A stretch of DNA of 64,000 nucleotides, from contig NZ_CP026121.1 in assembly GCF_003330845.1 (NCBI RefSeq), positions 7,111,501 to 7,175,500 of the forward strand. Reading direction: 5' to 3'. This DNA is from Streptomyces sp. Go-475. GTDB taxonomy: Bacteria; Actinomycetota; Actinomycetes; Streptomycetales; Streptomycetaceae. Positions 26,388 to 35,794 of the stretch are shown one piece after another (position 1 is the stretch's first letter; each line of letters starts with the position of its first letter). Both the position numbers and the translations under genes were made by a program. The notes under the pieces were generated by a model. That model was not told the origin of the DNA, ran no database searches, and saw only the letters and a program-made list of their open reading frames with translations.

Positions 26388-27514
26388 GCGCGGCCCTCCA
26401 GGATTCCGCCGAGGCTCCGGTCGACCGTCCCGGTACTCGGCACCGCCGGGGACTTCGGCACCTCGGGCAGGGAGTCGAAGAGCTTCCGCAGCTCGGCGCA
26501 GTCGGGGTTCTCGCCGCCCTCGTCGCCGGTGGTCCTCAGCAGGGAGCACACCAGCGCGGCCGGGTCCTGCGGGTGCTGCGCGTTGTTGCGGGTGTCGAGG
26601 GTGCCGGCGGCCGGGTTGTAGGCGTTCTGCAGGTTGGACAGCCCGGTGGGCGCCACCTCCAACAGCTCCTCCAGAGCGGCCCGTTGGGTGACGAGCACCT
26701 TGGTGACCTTGCTCAGGCCCTTGACGTCCGCGGCCAGCGTCTTCTTGTTCTTCCGCACGAAGTCGGCCACGTCACCGAGCGCCTTGGCCAGGTACTTCAG
26801 CGCCGCCGCGAGGTCCTCGCGCTCCCCGGCCAGCTGCCCGGCCACCTCGGCGAGACTCTTGTTGAACGACCGCACGTCCTGGTCGTCGGCGGCCAGCGCG
26901 GCCGTGAAGACCTGGAGGTTGCGCACGGTGCCGAACAGGTCGCCGCGGCCGTCGGACAGCGTGGTGACCGCCCGGGAGAGGTCCTCCACCGTCCGGTTCA
27001 GGTGCCTGCCCTGCCCTTCGAGGTTGTCCGCGCTCACGCCCAGCAGCCGCGCCAGGGAGCCGTCCTTGTTCGCGCCCTTCGGGCCGAGCGCCTCGGAGGT
27101 GGTGTGCAGGCTGTCGAAGATCCGGTCCAGCTCGACCGGGACGGCGGTGCGCGACTCGGGGATGACGGCGCCGTCCCGCAGCACCGGGCCCTCGCGGTAC
27201 ACCGGCAGCAGCTGCACGTAACGGTCGCTGACCACCGAGGAGTTGATGATCGCGGCCTGCGCGTCGGCGGGCACCCTGCGCTCCTTGTCGTACTCCAGCT
27301 CGACGCGCACCCGGCCGCCCTCGGGCGTGATGCTCCGGACCTCGCCGATGCGGACGCCGAGTACGCGCACGTCCGAGCCGGGGTAGATGCCGACGGTGCG
27401 CGGGAAGTACGCCGTGACCCGGACCGGGTCGGACTGCGGCCACAGCGCGACGGCGAGCGCGGCGGTGACCGCGAGCGCGGTGAGCAGCGCGACGGCCTTG
27501 AGACGTCCGGTCAT
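26384..27514 (-). CDS. mceD: MCE-family protein, MceD position
   Basis: A 376-residue MCE protein with an N-terminal membrane helix (LKAVALLTALAVTAALAVALW), an MCE domain (VRVTAYFPRTVGIYPGSDVRVLGVRIGEVRSITPEG) and a helical domain with coiled-coil character. The tail ends with TVDRSLGGILEGRA. It acts as one subunit of the predicted heterohexameric lipid-transport tube. The ATG at 27514 overlaps the mceC stop (ATGA). The open frame continues far upstream into mceC, but that is a frame shadow. Confidence 0.9.
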   Translation of the reverse strand: MTGRLKAVALLTALAVTAALAVALWPQSDPVRVTAYFPRTVGIYPGSDVRVLGVRIGEVRSITPEGGRVRVELEYDKERRVPADAQAAIINSSVVSDRYVQLLPVYREGPVLRDGAVIPESRTAVPVELDRIFDSLHTTSEALGPKGANKDGSLARLLGVSADNLEGQGRHLNRTVEDLSRAVTTLSDGRGDLFGTVRNLQVFTAALAADDQDVRSFNKSLAEVAGQLAGEREDLAAALKYLAKALGDVADFVRKNKKTLAADVKGLSKVTKVLVTQRAALEELLEVAPTGLSNLQNAYNPAAGTLDTRNNAQHPQDPAALVCSLLRTTGDEGGENPDCAELRKLFDSLPEVPKSPAVPSTGTVDRSLGGILEGRA

Positions 27515-28605
27515 CGGGTGCCTCCCGTGCGCGGCACCACCGGAGCGGCCACCAGGTTCTGGACGTAGGAGTCGAACCAGCGGCCGTTGCCGAGGGTGTT
27601 GCTGAAGACCCGCACGTACGGGGCGAGCAGCCGCACGCTGCGGTCCAGGCTCTTCTGGTTGCGTTCGAGCATCGCGACGAACGTGTTCAGGCCCTTCAGG
27701 GCGGGCCCGATCTCCTTCCGGTTGTCCTCGACCAGGCCGGAGAGCTGGATGCCGAGCGCGGCGGAGCTCTTGAGCAGCTTGTGGATCGCGGCGCGCCGCT
27801 TGGCGATCTCCTTGAACAGCTTGTCGCCGTCCTCGACCAGCGCGGAGAAGTCCTTCGAGCGGTCGGCCAGCACGCCGGTGACCCCGTTCGCGTGGTCGAG
27901 GAGTTCGCGCAGCTCCTTGTCGCGCGAGGCCACCGTCCGGGAGATCCGCGACAGCCCCCTGATGGAGGCCCGTACCTCGGCGGGCGAGTCCTCGAAGGTG
28001 GTGGAGACGGTGTCCAGCGCCTTCGCGAGCCGCTCCGTGTCGACCTCCTCGGTCGTGGTGGTCAGGTCGCTGAACGCCTGCACGACGTCGTACGCCGAGA
28101 CGGTCCGCCGCAGCGGGATCTCGCTTCCCGGCTCCAACTGGCCCGGCCCCTTGGGGTGCAGGGCGAGGTACTTGGCGCCGAGGATGGTCTTGACCCGGAT
28201 GGAGGCGCCGGTGCCGGTGCCGAGGCCCGGGTCGCCCTTGACCTTGAAGGTGACCTTGACGTGGTCGCCGTCCAGGCCGACCTCCTCGACCTTGCCGACC
28301 TTGACCCCGGCGATCCGCACCTCGTCGCCCGGCTTGAGCCCGCCCGCCTCCGAGAAGGCGGCGCTGTACCTGGCGCCGCCGCCGATCAGCGGCAGGCTGT
28401 CGGCGTTGAACGCGGCGAACGTCAGCAGGGCCAGGGCGGTGAGGCCGGCGGCGCCGATCACCACGGGGTTGCGGTCGCGGAACGCCTTCGCGCGCGGCCG
28501 GCGCAGCCGCAGGCGCGGCAGCCCCGGCAGTTTCGGCGGCATGATCCGCACTTTCATCAAGGGCTCGGGGCGGCGGGCCCGCCGCCAAAGGACACGCCGG
28601 GTCAT
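27511..28605 (-). CDS. mceC: MCE-family protein, MceC position
   Basis: A 364-residue MCE protein. A basic cytoplasmic leader of about 42 residues precedes a membrane helix (NPVVIGAAGLTALALLTFAAF), then the MCE domain (YSAAFSEAGGLKPGDEVRIAGVKVGKVEEVGL) and a long helical region. The ATG at 28605 overlaps the mceB stop (ATGA) and so is preferred, although an internal ATG 17 codons on (MKVRIMPPKL) would give a leader more like those of its neighbours. Confidence 0.88.
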   Translation of the reverse strand: MTRRVLWRRARRPEPLMKVRIMPPKLPGLPRLRLRRPRAKAFRDRNPVVIGAAGLTALALLTFAAFNADSLPLIGGGARYSAAFSEAGGLKPGDEVRIAGVKVGKVEEVGLDGDHVKVTFKVKGDPGLGTGTGASIRVKTILGAKYLALHPKGPGQLEPGSEIPLRRTVSAYDVVQAFSDLTTTTEEVDTERLAKALDTVSTTFEDSPAEVRASIRGLSRISRTVASRDKELRELLDHANGVTGVLADRSKDFSALVEDGDKLFKEIAKRRAAIHKLLKSSAALGIQLSGLVEDNRKEIGPALKGLNTFVAMLERNQKSLDRSVRLLAPYVRVFSNTLGNGRWFDSYVQNLVAAPVVPRTGGTR

Positions 28606-29639
28606 CCGCCGCACCTCGCCCTCGCCACGTGCAGCTCGGGAGTGAGCACCTGCTTGGTCTTCGGCAGGACGATCCGGCCGTCGAAGTCGCAGAGGTAGAA
28701 GTTGAACCACGAGCCGTAGGACGCCGTCCCCGTCAGCTCGTTCAGCTTGTTCGGCAGCCGCTTCAGCACGCCCTCCACGGTCTTCTCGTTCCTGTTCAGC
28801 GTTCCGGTGAGATCGGTCAGCCCGGCGATGTCGTCCTTCAGCGGCGGACGGGCGTCCCGGAGCAGCCCCGAGGTGGCCTCGGTGAGGTCGCCGATGCCCA
28901 CCAGCGACTCCCCGATGGGCTTGCGGTCGGCGGACAGCCCCGAGATCACCCGCCGCAGCTGCTTGAGCAGCCCGGAGAAGCGGGCGCCGCGCTTGTCGAG
29001 CGTGGCCAGCACGGTGTTGAGGTTGTCGATCACCGAGCCGATCAGCTGGTCGCGGTCCGCCAGGGTCGTCGTGAGCGACGCCGTGTGCGCGAGCAGGCTG
29101 TCGACCGTGCCGCCCTCGCCCTGGAGGGTCCTGATGATCTCGGTGGCGAGCTGGTTGACGTCCTGCGGGCTGAGCGCGGCGAACAGCGGCTTGAAGCCGT
29201 TCAGCAGCGCGTCGAGGTCCAGCGCCGGCTGCGTCCGGGACAGCGGGATGGTGCCGCCGGGCCGCAGCCGGGTGCCGTCGCCCGTGCCCTCGGTCAGGGC
29301 GATGTACCGCTGCCCGACCAGGTTGCGGTAGCGGACGACCGCGCGGGTGCCGGTGAGCAGCGGACGGTCCTCGCGCACGGTGAAACTGACCTCGGCCAGC
29401 GTCCGGTCCTTGATCCGGATGTCCTCCACCTCACCGACCCGCACTCCGGCGACCCGGATGTCGTCGCCCTCCTCCAGTCCGGTGACGTCGCTGAACACCG
29501 CCCGGTAGGTGTGCTCCGGGGTGAAGGAGAGGTTGACGATGGTGGCGGCGAGCAGGGCCGTCGCCGTGACTGTCACCAGCGTGAAGAGGCTGAACTTGAT
29601 CAGCGGGCCGGCCGTCCGGCGTGCCGTCGACGTGCTCAT
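28602..29639 (-). CDS. mceB: MCE-family protein, MceB position
   Basis: A 345-residue MCE protein. The N-terminal helix is IKFSLFTLVTVTATALLAATIV; the MCE domain reads YRAVFSDVTGLEEGDDIRVAGVRVGEVEDIRI. A helical region follows, and the C terminus has the B-type ending with two Cys (FYLCDFDG and ARARCGG), which may form a disulfide. The ATG at 29639 overlaps the mceA stop (ATGA). Confidence 0.9.
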   Translation of the reverse strand: MSTSTARRTAGPLIKFSLFTLVTVTATALLAATIVNLSFTPEHTYRAVFSDVTGLEEGDDIRVAGVRVGEVEDIRIKDRTLAEVSFTVREDRPLLTGTRAVVRYRNLVGQRYIALTEGTGDGTRLRPGGTIPLSRTQPALDLDALLNGFKPLFAALSPQDVNQLATEIIRTLQGEGGTVDSLLAHTASLTTTLADRDQLIGSVIDNLNTVLATLDKRGARFSGLLKQLRRVISGLSADRKPIGESLVGIGDLTEATSGLLRDARPPLKDDIAGLTDLTGTLNRNEKTVEGVLKRLPNKLNELTGTASYGSWFNFYLCDFDGRIVLPKTKQVLTPELHVARARCGG

Positions 29640-30880
29640 GCGACGCTCACCGCCGTTCCACGGGCCAGTGGTCCGAACAGCAGGGTCGCCACGGGCGGCA
29701 CCTCGTCGGCCGGTACGCCCAGGACGGGCGCCACGAGGGAGCCGACGGCCCGCTGCTCGGCCGAGGTGGCGGACACCTCGCCGGGCGGCGCACCGCCGCT
29801 CGGACTCCCCGCCGACGTACCGTCGTCGAGCTTGGGCTTCGGTGCCGGCACCGGCGGGTGCGGCAGGCCCCGGCAGTCCGGGCCCGACCGGTCGGCGTAG
29901 CGCGGCTCCTCGCCGGGCCGGTACGCCCCCTGCGGCCGGACGACCTCCAGGGTGATCCGCATCGCGCCGCCCCGGAACGCCTCCTCCGACACCCGCTCCT
30001 GCCGCACCAGGCCGTCCAGCAGGCACGGGTACTCGGGCGAGTAGCGGGCGAACAGCTCCAGCGTGGGCCGGGAGACCCGGCCGAGGGTGATCAGCCGGCC
30101 GCCGTTGTCGTCGAGGAAGTCCTCCGCGGTGCCCGCGACCGTCGCGGTCGTCCGCAGCCCTGCGGCCAGCCGGTCCTGCTTCTCCACGAGTGTCCGGCTG
30201 GTGGTGACCGTGTTGCGCAGGATCCTCATCAGGTCGGGAGCCGCGTCGCCGTACACCTCGGCGACGTCGGCGAAGCGCGCGATGTCCTCCTTCAGAGAGG
30301 GCAGATGCGGGTTGAGCCGGCGCAGATAGCCCTCGACGCGGGTCAGGTTGTCGCCGATGCGGTCGCCCCGGCCCTCCAGCGCGGTGGCGAACGCCGAGAG
30401 CGTGGCGTTGAGTTCCCCGGGCTCGACCGTGCGCAACAGCGGCAGCAGGTCGTTCAGCAGCCGCTGCACCTCCATCCCCGCCTTCGTGCGGTCCTGGGTG
30501 ATGACGTCCCCGGCGCGGATCGGCCGGGCCGGGGAACGCGCGGGCGCCACGAGGTCGACGTACTTCTCGCCGAACAGCGTCTTGGGCAGCAGCCGGGCGT
30601 GCACGTCCGCCGGGATGTACGGGACGTACTCCGGCTTGAGCGCGAGGCCGAGCGTCGCCTTCGCACCGTCGGCACGCACCTCGCGCACCTCGCCGACCAG
30701 CAGCCCGCGCAGCTTGACGTCGGCGCGCGGCTCCAGCTGGTTGCCCAGCGTGTCGGCCTCCAGCGTGACGCGCACGACCGGCGTGAACGCCTGCCGGTAG
30801 ACGGCCACCGCGAGCGACAGCAGCAGCGCGAGCACGGCGAGGAACGTGAGGCCGTACAGGCGCAGTCGGACGGTTCTCAT
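29636..30880 (-). CDS. mceA: MCE-family protein, MceA position
   Basis: A 414-residue MCE protein, first of the six. The N-terminal helix is LRLYGLTFLAVLALLLSLAVAVY; the MCE domain reads VRVTLEADTLGNQLEPRADVKLRGLLVGEVREVRADG. A helical segment and a Pro/Ser/Gly-rich tail follow. The ATG at 30880 is 5 bp after the upstream permease stop; the frame is open another 1.4 kb upstream, but that part is antiparallel noise over the permease genes. Confidence 0.9.
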   Translation of the reverse strand: MRTVRLRLYGLTFLAVLALLLSLAVAVYRQAFTPVVRVTLEADTLGNQLEPRADVKLRGLLVGEVREVRADGAKATLGLALKPEYVPYIPADVHARLLPKTLFGEKYVDLVAPARSPARPIRAGDVITQDRTKAGMEVQRLLNDLLPLLRTVEPGELNATLSAFATALEGRGDRIGDNLTRVEGYLRRLNPHLPSLKEDIARFADVAEVYGDAAPDLMRILRNTVTTSRTLVEKQDRLAAGLRTTATVAGTAEDFLDDNGGRLITLGRVSRPTLELFARYSPEYPCLLDGLVRQERVSEEAFRGGAMRITLEVVRPQGAYRPGEEPRYADRSGPDCRGLPHPPVPAPKPKLDDGTSAGSPSGGAPPGEVSATSAEQRAVGSLVAPVLGVPADEVPPVATLLFGPLARGTAVSVA

Positions 30881-30885
30881 CGGCC

Positions 30886-31689
30886 TCACCCCGCGATCCG
30901 TACGGTCGTGCTCGCGCCCCAGATCGCGAGGCTCAGGAAGAAGTCCAGGACGTTGATCGCGACGATCGACGTCCGTACCGCCCGGCCCACCGCGACACCG
31001 ACGCCGGCCGGCCCGCCGCTCGCGTAGTAGCCGTAGTAGCAGTGCACGAGGATGATCAGCACGGCGAAGACGATCACCTTGCCGAAGGACCAGAGCACGT
31101 CGACCGGCGGCAGGTACTGGTGGAAGTAGTGGTCGTACGTGCCCGTCGACTGCCCGTAGTAGACGGTGGTGATGGTCCGGGCGGCCAGGTACGACGACAG
31201 CAGCCCGACCACGTACAGCGGGATGACGGCGACGAACCCGGCGATCATGCGGGTGGTGACGAGGAACGGCAGCGAGGGCACGCCCATCACCTCCAGCGCG
31301 TCGGTCTCCTCGCTGATCCGCATCGCGCCGAGCTGCGCGGTGAACCCGGCCCCGACCGTCGCGGACAGCGCGAGCCCGGCCACCAGCGGGGCGATCTCCC
31401 GGGTGTTGAAGTACGCCGACAGGAACGCCACGAAGTTGGAGGTGCCGAGCTGGTTGAGGGCCGCGTAGCCCTGGAGGCCGACCTCGGTGCCGGTGAAGAA
31501 CGACAGGAAGGCGATCACCCCGACCGTGCCGCCGACCACGGCGAGCGCGCCCCGCCCGAAGCTGACCTCGGCGAGCAGCCGCAGGATCTCCTTCTTGTAG
31601 CGGCGCAGGGTGCGGCCGGTCCAGGCCAGCGAACGCCCGTAGAAGGACAGTTGGGTGCCCAGCTCCTCCAGCCGGTGCAACAGCGCCAT
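30886..31689 (-). CDS. yrbEB: MlaE/YrbE-family ABC permease B
   Basis: A 267-residue permease of the Mce ABC transporter. It has an amphipathic N-terminal helix and about five membrane helices, with the conserved family segment SATVGAGFTAQLGAMRISEETDALEVMGV in the middle (the EExDAL motif that contacts the ATPase) and LAARTITTVYYG later. It is presumed to pair with the neighbouring YrbEA as a heterodimer that feeds the MCE tube. It is 3 bp after yrbEA. Confidence 0.93.
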   Translation of the reverse strand: MALLHRLEELGTQLSFYGRSLAWTGRTLRRYKKEILRLLAEVSFGRGALAVVGGTVGVIAFLSFFTGTEVGLQGYAALNQLGTSNFVAFLSAYFNTREIAPLVAGLALSATVGAGFTAQLGAMRISEETDALEVMGVPSLPFLVTTRMIAGFVAVIPLYVVGLLSSYLAARTITTVYYGQSTGTYDHYFHQYLPPVDVLWSFGKVIVFAVLIILVHCYYGYYASGGPAGVGVAVGRAVRTSIVAINVLDFFLSLAIWGASTTVRIAG

Positions 31690-31692
31690 GCC

Positions 31693-32463
31693 TCAGCCCC
31701 TCTGCGGAACGACTTGGAAGTACACGGCGGTCATCACGAAGTTCGTCACGAACAGCAACATGAACGTGATCACCACCGACTGGTTGACGGCGTCGCCCAC
31801 GCCCTTGGGCCCGCCCTTCGCCGTGAGGCCCTTGTACGAGGCGACGATCGCCGCGATCGCGCCGAACACCAGCGCCTTGATCTCCGCCGCCCACAGGTCG
31901 GAGAGCTGCGCGAGGGTGGTGAAGGAGGCGAGATAGGCGCCTGGGGTGCCGTTCTGCAGAATGACGTTGAAGAAGTAGCCACCCGCGACGCCGACCACCG
32001 ACACCAGGCCGTTGAGCAGCACGGCCACCAGCATCGAGGCCAGCACCCGGGGCACGACGAGCCGGTGGATCGGGTCGATGCCGAGGACCTGCATGGCGTC
32101 GATCTCGTCGCGGATCCTGCGCGCCCCGAGGTCCGCGCAGATCGCCGTGCCGCCCGCGCCCGCGATCAGCAGCGCGGTGACGATCGGCGAGGCCTCCCGC
32201 AGCACCGCGAGCACCGAGGCGGCACCGGCGAAGGACTGGGCGCCGAGCTGCCGGGTCAGGCTGCCGATCTGCAGCGCGATGACCGCGCCGAAGGGAATCG
32301 AGACGAGGGCCGTGGGCAGGATCGTGACACTCGCGATGAACCACGCCTGCTGGATGAACTCCCGTACCTGGAAGGGGCGCCGGGGCACGGTCCGCACGAC
32401 GTCCAGCGCCATCGCGAACAGGTGGCCCGACTGCCGCAGCGCCCCGGTCGGTGACAGGCTCAC
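31693..32463 (-). CDS. yrbEA: MlaE/YrbE-family ABC permease A
   Basis: A 256-residue permease. Five membrane helices are evident; the core motif is GAGGTAICADLGARRIRDEIDAMQVLGIDP (the ExDAM coupling motif). The GTG at 32463 overlaps the ATPase stop (GTGA) and gives a start matching family length; an upstream in-frame ATG would add 19 low-complexity residues. Confidence 0.92.
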   Translation of the reverse strand: MSLSPTGALRQSGHLFAMALDVVRTVPRRPFQVREFIQQAWFIASVTILPTALVSIPFGAVIALQIGSLTRQLGAQSFAGAASVLAVLREASPIVTALLIAGAGGTAICADLGARRIRDEIDAMQVLGIDPIHRLVVPRVLASMLVAVLLNGLVSVVGVAGGYFFNVILQNGTPGAYLASFTTLAQLSDLWAAEIKALVFGAIAAIVASYKGLTAKGGPKGVGDAVNQSVVITFMLLFVTNFVMTAVYFQVVPQRG

Positions 32464-33389
32464 GCGTCCGCCCCCTCTCTGCGGTGCGATTCCGCCTCGC
32501 GTCTCGCGATCGCCTGCCAACGGGGCGGGCGGGTGATGCCCGGGCCCGGCAGCAGGCGGGGCGTCGGCTCCCGCACCACCGGCGCCTCGGTGAGCTGGGC
32601 CAGCTCCTGCTCGACCTGCGCCGCGTCCTTCTCCTCCGCCATGCCGATCGGCCCCTGCATCCGGCCGTTCAGGAACTGGCGTACGACCGGCTCGTCACTG
32701 GCGAGCAACTGTTCGCGGGGCCCGAACATCACCAGCTCGCGGCGGAACAGCAGCCCGATGTTGTCCGGGACCTGCCGGGCCGAGGCGATGTCGTGCGTGA
32801 CGATCAGGAAGGTCGCGTCGATCTGCGCGTTCAGGTCGACGATGAGCTGGTTCAGGTAGGCCACGCGCACCGGGTCGAGGCCCGAGTCGGGCTCGTCGAA
32901 GAGGATGATCTCCGGGTCGAGGACGAGCGCCCGGGCGAGCCCGGCCCGCTTGCGCATGCCGCCGGAGATCTCGCCGGGCAGCTTCTGCTCGGCGCCGATC
33001 AGCCCGACCATGTCCATCTTCTCCAGCACGATGCGCCGGATCTCGCTCTCGGGCTTGCGGGTGTGCTCGCGCAGCGGGAAGGCGATGTTGTCGTACAGGT
33101 TCATCGAGCCGAACAGCGCGCCGTCCTGGAACAGCACGCCGAACAGCTTCCGCACCTCGTACAGCTCGTGCTCGCGGAGCCGGGTGAGGTCACGGCCCTG
33201 GATCGTGATCGAGCCCCGCTCCGGCTTCAGCAACCCGACGAGCGTCTTGAGGAACACCGACTTGCCCGTGCCGGAGGGGCCGAGCAGGACCGAGACCTCC
33301 CCGGCGGGCAGCGTCAGCGAGACGTCCTGCCAGATGACCTGGTGACCGAAGGACTTGGTCAGCCCTTCCACACAGATCTCGACACCCAT
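32460..33389 (-). CDS. mceG: Mce ABC transporter ATPase (MceG/Mkl type)
   Basis: A 309-residue ABC ATPase that powers Mce lipid import. Walker A is GPSGTGKS (37-44), the signature is ISGGMRKRAGLARAL and Walker B is IILFDEPDSGLDP, with the switch His in LIVTHD. A C-terminal extension of about 70 residues beyond the usual nucleotide-binding domain is typical of the Mkl/MceG group. The ATG at 33389 is preferred to the GTG at 33398 because GAAGG lies at proper distance. It is the first gene of the 11-gene operon. Confidence 0.93.
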   Translation of the reverse strand: MGVEICVEGLTKSFGHQVIWQDVSLTLPAGEVSVLLGPSGTGKSVFLKTLVGLLKPERGSITIQGRDLTRLREHELYEVRKLFGVLFQDGALFGSMNLYDNIAFPLREHTRKPESEIRRIVLEKMDMVGLIGAEQKLPGEISGGMRKRAGLARALVLDPEIILFDEPDSGLDPVRVAYLNQLIVDLNAQIDATFLIVTHDIASARQVPDNIGLLFRRELVMFGPREQLLASDEPVVRQFLNGRMQGPIGMAEEKDAAQVEQELAQLTEAPVVREPTPRLLPGPGITRPPRWQAIARREAESHRREGADA

Positions 33390-33510
33390 CCGGTCCACCC
33401 TTCAGCCGTGGAGCAGCTCCGACATCTGCTCTACGGGGAGGGGCGGGGCGTCCGTCGCGGCGCGGGCCGGTTTTTTTCGGACGGGTTTCCGGGCGGCTCG
33501 GCGGACGCCC

Positions 33511-34638
33511 CTACGGGAGCGCGCTCGGGGTGGGGACGGCAGAGGGAGAACCCGACAGGGCGGGAGTGTCCGAGGGGAGCGGCGGAACCGACGGCACCGA
33601 CTGGACGGACGTCCCCGCGGGGACGGACGGGACCGTCGGGACGGCGGGTTCCACCGGCACGTCGGGGAGGGCCGGCAGCTCGGGCACGTCCGGCACCTCG
33701 GGAGCCGGCAGCCCCGGCAGCGGGGAGACCTCCGGCAGGTCCGGCACGGACAGCGGCAGCGGGGAGACTTCCGGCAGGTCCGGCAGGTCCGGCACCGACA
33801 GCGGCAGCAGGGAGCCGTCGGCGGGAGACGCCTGCGGCTCCGGCCGGGACAGGACGGCCGGGGACACGGCGGGCCGCGGCACGGACACCCGGTCGGTGCC
33901 GTCGGGCCGCACCACCGTCGCCGCGCCCGGGGAGGCCACGGCCGGCCGCGGAGCCGGACCGTCCCCGCCTCCGTCCAGCGCGTACGGCAGCACCAGCACC
34001 CCCGCCACGGCCAGCGTCGCCGCCGTCGAGGCCACCGCCACCGCCTGGGTCTTCCCGCTCCCGTGCGGCCGCCCGCGCCCGAGCAGGAACAGCACGGCAC
34101 CGAGGGTCCCGGCCAGCGAGGCGCGCAGCGTGCGGCGGGCCCGGGCCAGCAGCGACTCGACGGTCCGGTAGCTCAGCCCCATCCGCACGGCGACCTGGCC
34201 GACGTCCAGGTCCTCCGACTTCAGCCGCAGCGCCTCCGCCTGCCGGGCGGGCAGTTCCCCGCTGCGCACGGCCAGCCAGCGGGCCTCCGCCCGGTCGCAC
34301 ACCACCTCCTCGACCGGCGCCGGGCCGGGCGCGACGAGCGTGGGGCTGGTGCGCACCTCGGCCTCGCGGTTGACCTGCCGGTACCGGTCGACGCACAGCC
34401 GCATGGTGACCGTCGTCAGCCAGGCGCCCAGGCGCTCGTCGTCCAGGTCCGGGCGCTCCGCGGCGCGCAGCATCGCCTCGTGCACGGCGTCCTCGGCGTC
34501 CTCCTGGCTCATCGACCTGCGCCGGGCCACCTTGAGCAACTGCTCCCGGTGGCTCCACATGCGCTCCCAGCGGTCGTGCGCCGCCTGTCTCCCGGCCGGC
34601 GTGTTCGCATGCGTCTCCGCAGGCATGTCCGTCGCCAT
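33511..34638 (-). CDS. ECF-type sigma factor with transmembrane helix and Pro-rich outer tail
   Basis: A 375-residue protein. Residues 25-95 are sigma-70 region 2 (DAEDAVHEAMLRAAERP ... RLGAWLTTVTMRLCVDRYRQ) and 115-170 are region 4 with an HTH (VAVRMGLSYRTVESLLARARRTL). Unlike ordinary ECF factors, a hydrophobic helix follows (about 198-220, AVAVASTAATLAVAGVLVLPYA), then a 145-residue tail rich in Pro, Val, Ser, Leu and Asp with near-repeats such as LPLSVPDLPEVSPLP. This predicts a membrane-tethered sigma factor with a wall-facing tail. It lies 121 bp upstream of the mce operon on the same strand, so it may direct it. The start at 34638 follows AAGGGG. Confidence 0.85.
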   Translation of the reverse strand: MATDMPAETHANTPAGRQAAHDRWERMWSHREQLLKVARRRSMSQEDAEDAVHEAMLRAAERPDLDDERLGAWLTTVTMRLCVDRYRQVNREAEVRTSPTLVAPGPAPVEEVVCDRAEARWLAVRSGELPARQAEALRLKSEDLDVGQVAVRMGLSYRTVESLLARARRTLRASLAGTLGAVLFLLGRGRPHGSGKTQAVAVASTAATLAVAGVLVLPYALDGGGDGPAPRPAVASPGAATVVRPDGTDRVSVPRPAVSPAVLSRPEPQASPADGSLLPLSVPDLPDLPEVSPLPLSVPDLPEVSPLPGLPAPEVPDVPELPALPDVPVEPAVPTVPSVPAGTSVQSVPSVPPLPSDTPALSGSPSAVPTPSALP

Positions 34639-34693
34639 GAGGGGCCCCTTCGTGCTCGCCCGCCGGGCCCGTGCCGCCCGGCGGGTGGCGACA

Positions 34694-35794
34694 TTACCGC
34701 CCGGTAGCGGCGGTTGTGGAGGGGGTGGAGGCCATCGGGTCCGTACCGTTGCTGGTCAGCGGGGCGTCATCGGGGAGCAGACCGGCGCCGGGGAGGTCCA
34801 CGCCGGGGTCGGTGCCGGTGCCGGGGACAGTGCCGGGCAGCCCGGGCTTCGCCGTCTCCGTCGGCCCGTCCGCCGGACGGGACCGCTCCGGAGCGGGCGA
34901 ACGGGGCGCGGCGGGCGCGGTCGGCGTCCCCGTCCGGGGGGCGCCCGGCCGGGCGGACGGCCTCGTCGAGGGCCGGGGCGTGGAGGCGGGGTGCGACGCC
35001 TCCGGTCGCCCCGAGGAGGTCCCGGGACGGTCCGGCACCACCCGGTGCCCCGCCAGGAAGTACGCGTACCAGGCGAGGACCGTGCGCAGATACGCCCGCG
35101 AGCGGTTGTAGCCCAGGATCGCCCGGTCCAGGTCGGCCGGGTCGGACAGGTTCCGGCCGCCGGCGCACAGGTAGTGGCCGGCGGCGAGCGCGGCGTCGAA
35201 GACGTTGTCCGGGTCGGCACGGCCGTCGCCGTTGCCGTCCGCGCCCCAGCGGGCCCAGGTCGACGGGATGAACTGCATCGGGCCGACCGCCCGGTCGTAC
35301 GCGGTGTCCCCGTCGTACGCGCCGCCGTCGGTGTCCCGGATCAGGGCGAAGCGGACGCCGTCCAGCCGGGGGCCGAGGATCGGTGTCACGGTCGTGCCGT
35401 CCGCGGTCACCCGGCCGCCGCGCGCCTGCCCGGACTCCACCTGGCCGATGGCGGCCGTCAGCTGCCACCGCAGCCGGCACCCGGGAGTGGTGCGGGCGAG
35501 TTCCGCCTCGGCGTGCCGGTACGCGGCGAACACGGTCTCCGGCAGCGCACCGCCGGACACCCGCGCCCGGGCCTCGTCCCGCCGGGCGGCCCGCAGCGGC
35601 GGCAGGTCCGTACGGTACGGACTGTCGCCCGACACACTCGGCCCCCGCCCGCCGGACGCCTGCTGCGTCGGAGCCGAGGCCCGGGCCGGTGCCGCCCCCG
35701 GTGCCTGCGACGCCGTCAGCACGGCGAGGGCGGCCACCGCCGCAGCCGTACCCCTGGCCCCTTTGAGCCCACCCCTGAACACACGCCCTGCCAT
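34694..35794 (-). CDS. secreted lytic transglycosylase (MltB/SLT-like)
   Basis: A 366-residue exported muramidase-type enzyme that cleaves peptidoglycan with formation of 1,6-anhydro-muramyl ends. A signal segment (about 10-32, ARGTAAAVAALAVLTASQAPG) is followed by a catalytic domain: WQLTAAIGQVESGQ gives the catalytic Glu, AVGPMQFIPSTWARWGADGNGDGRADPDNVFDAALAAGHYLC is the classic MltB-type block, and ILGYNRSRAYLRTVLAWYAYF closes it. The last 110 residues are Pro/Thr/Ser/Gly-rich, probably wall-spanning. The ATG at 35794 follows GGGGAG. Stop to sigma start is 55 bp, so both may be co-transcribed, suggesting a cell-wall-linked input to the sigma factor (inference). Confidence 0.9.
   Translation of the reverse strand: MAGRVFRGGLKGARGTAAAVAALAVLTASQAPGAAPARASAPTQQASGGRGPSVSGDSPYRTDLPPLRAARRDEARARVSGGALPETVFAAYRHAEAELARTTPGCRLRWQLTAAIGQVESGQARGGRVTADGTTVTPILGPRLDGVRFALIRDTDGGAYDGDTAYDRAVGPMQFIPSTWARWGADGNGDGRADPDNVFDAALAAGHYLCAGGRNLSDPADLDRAILGYNRSRAYLRTVLAWYAYFLAGHRVVPDRPGTSSGRPEASHPASTPRPSTRPSARPGAPRTGTPTAPAAPRSPAPERSRPADGPTETAKPGLPGTVPGTGTDPGVDLPGAGLLPDDAPLTSNGTDPMASTPSTTAATGR

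Noticed and set aside
29636..32344. 902-residue frame suggesting an Mce fusion protein
   Set aside because: Only the last 414 residues are MCE-like; the rest is out of frame with the permease genes. The true mceA start is at 30880.
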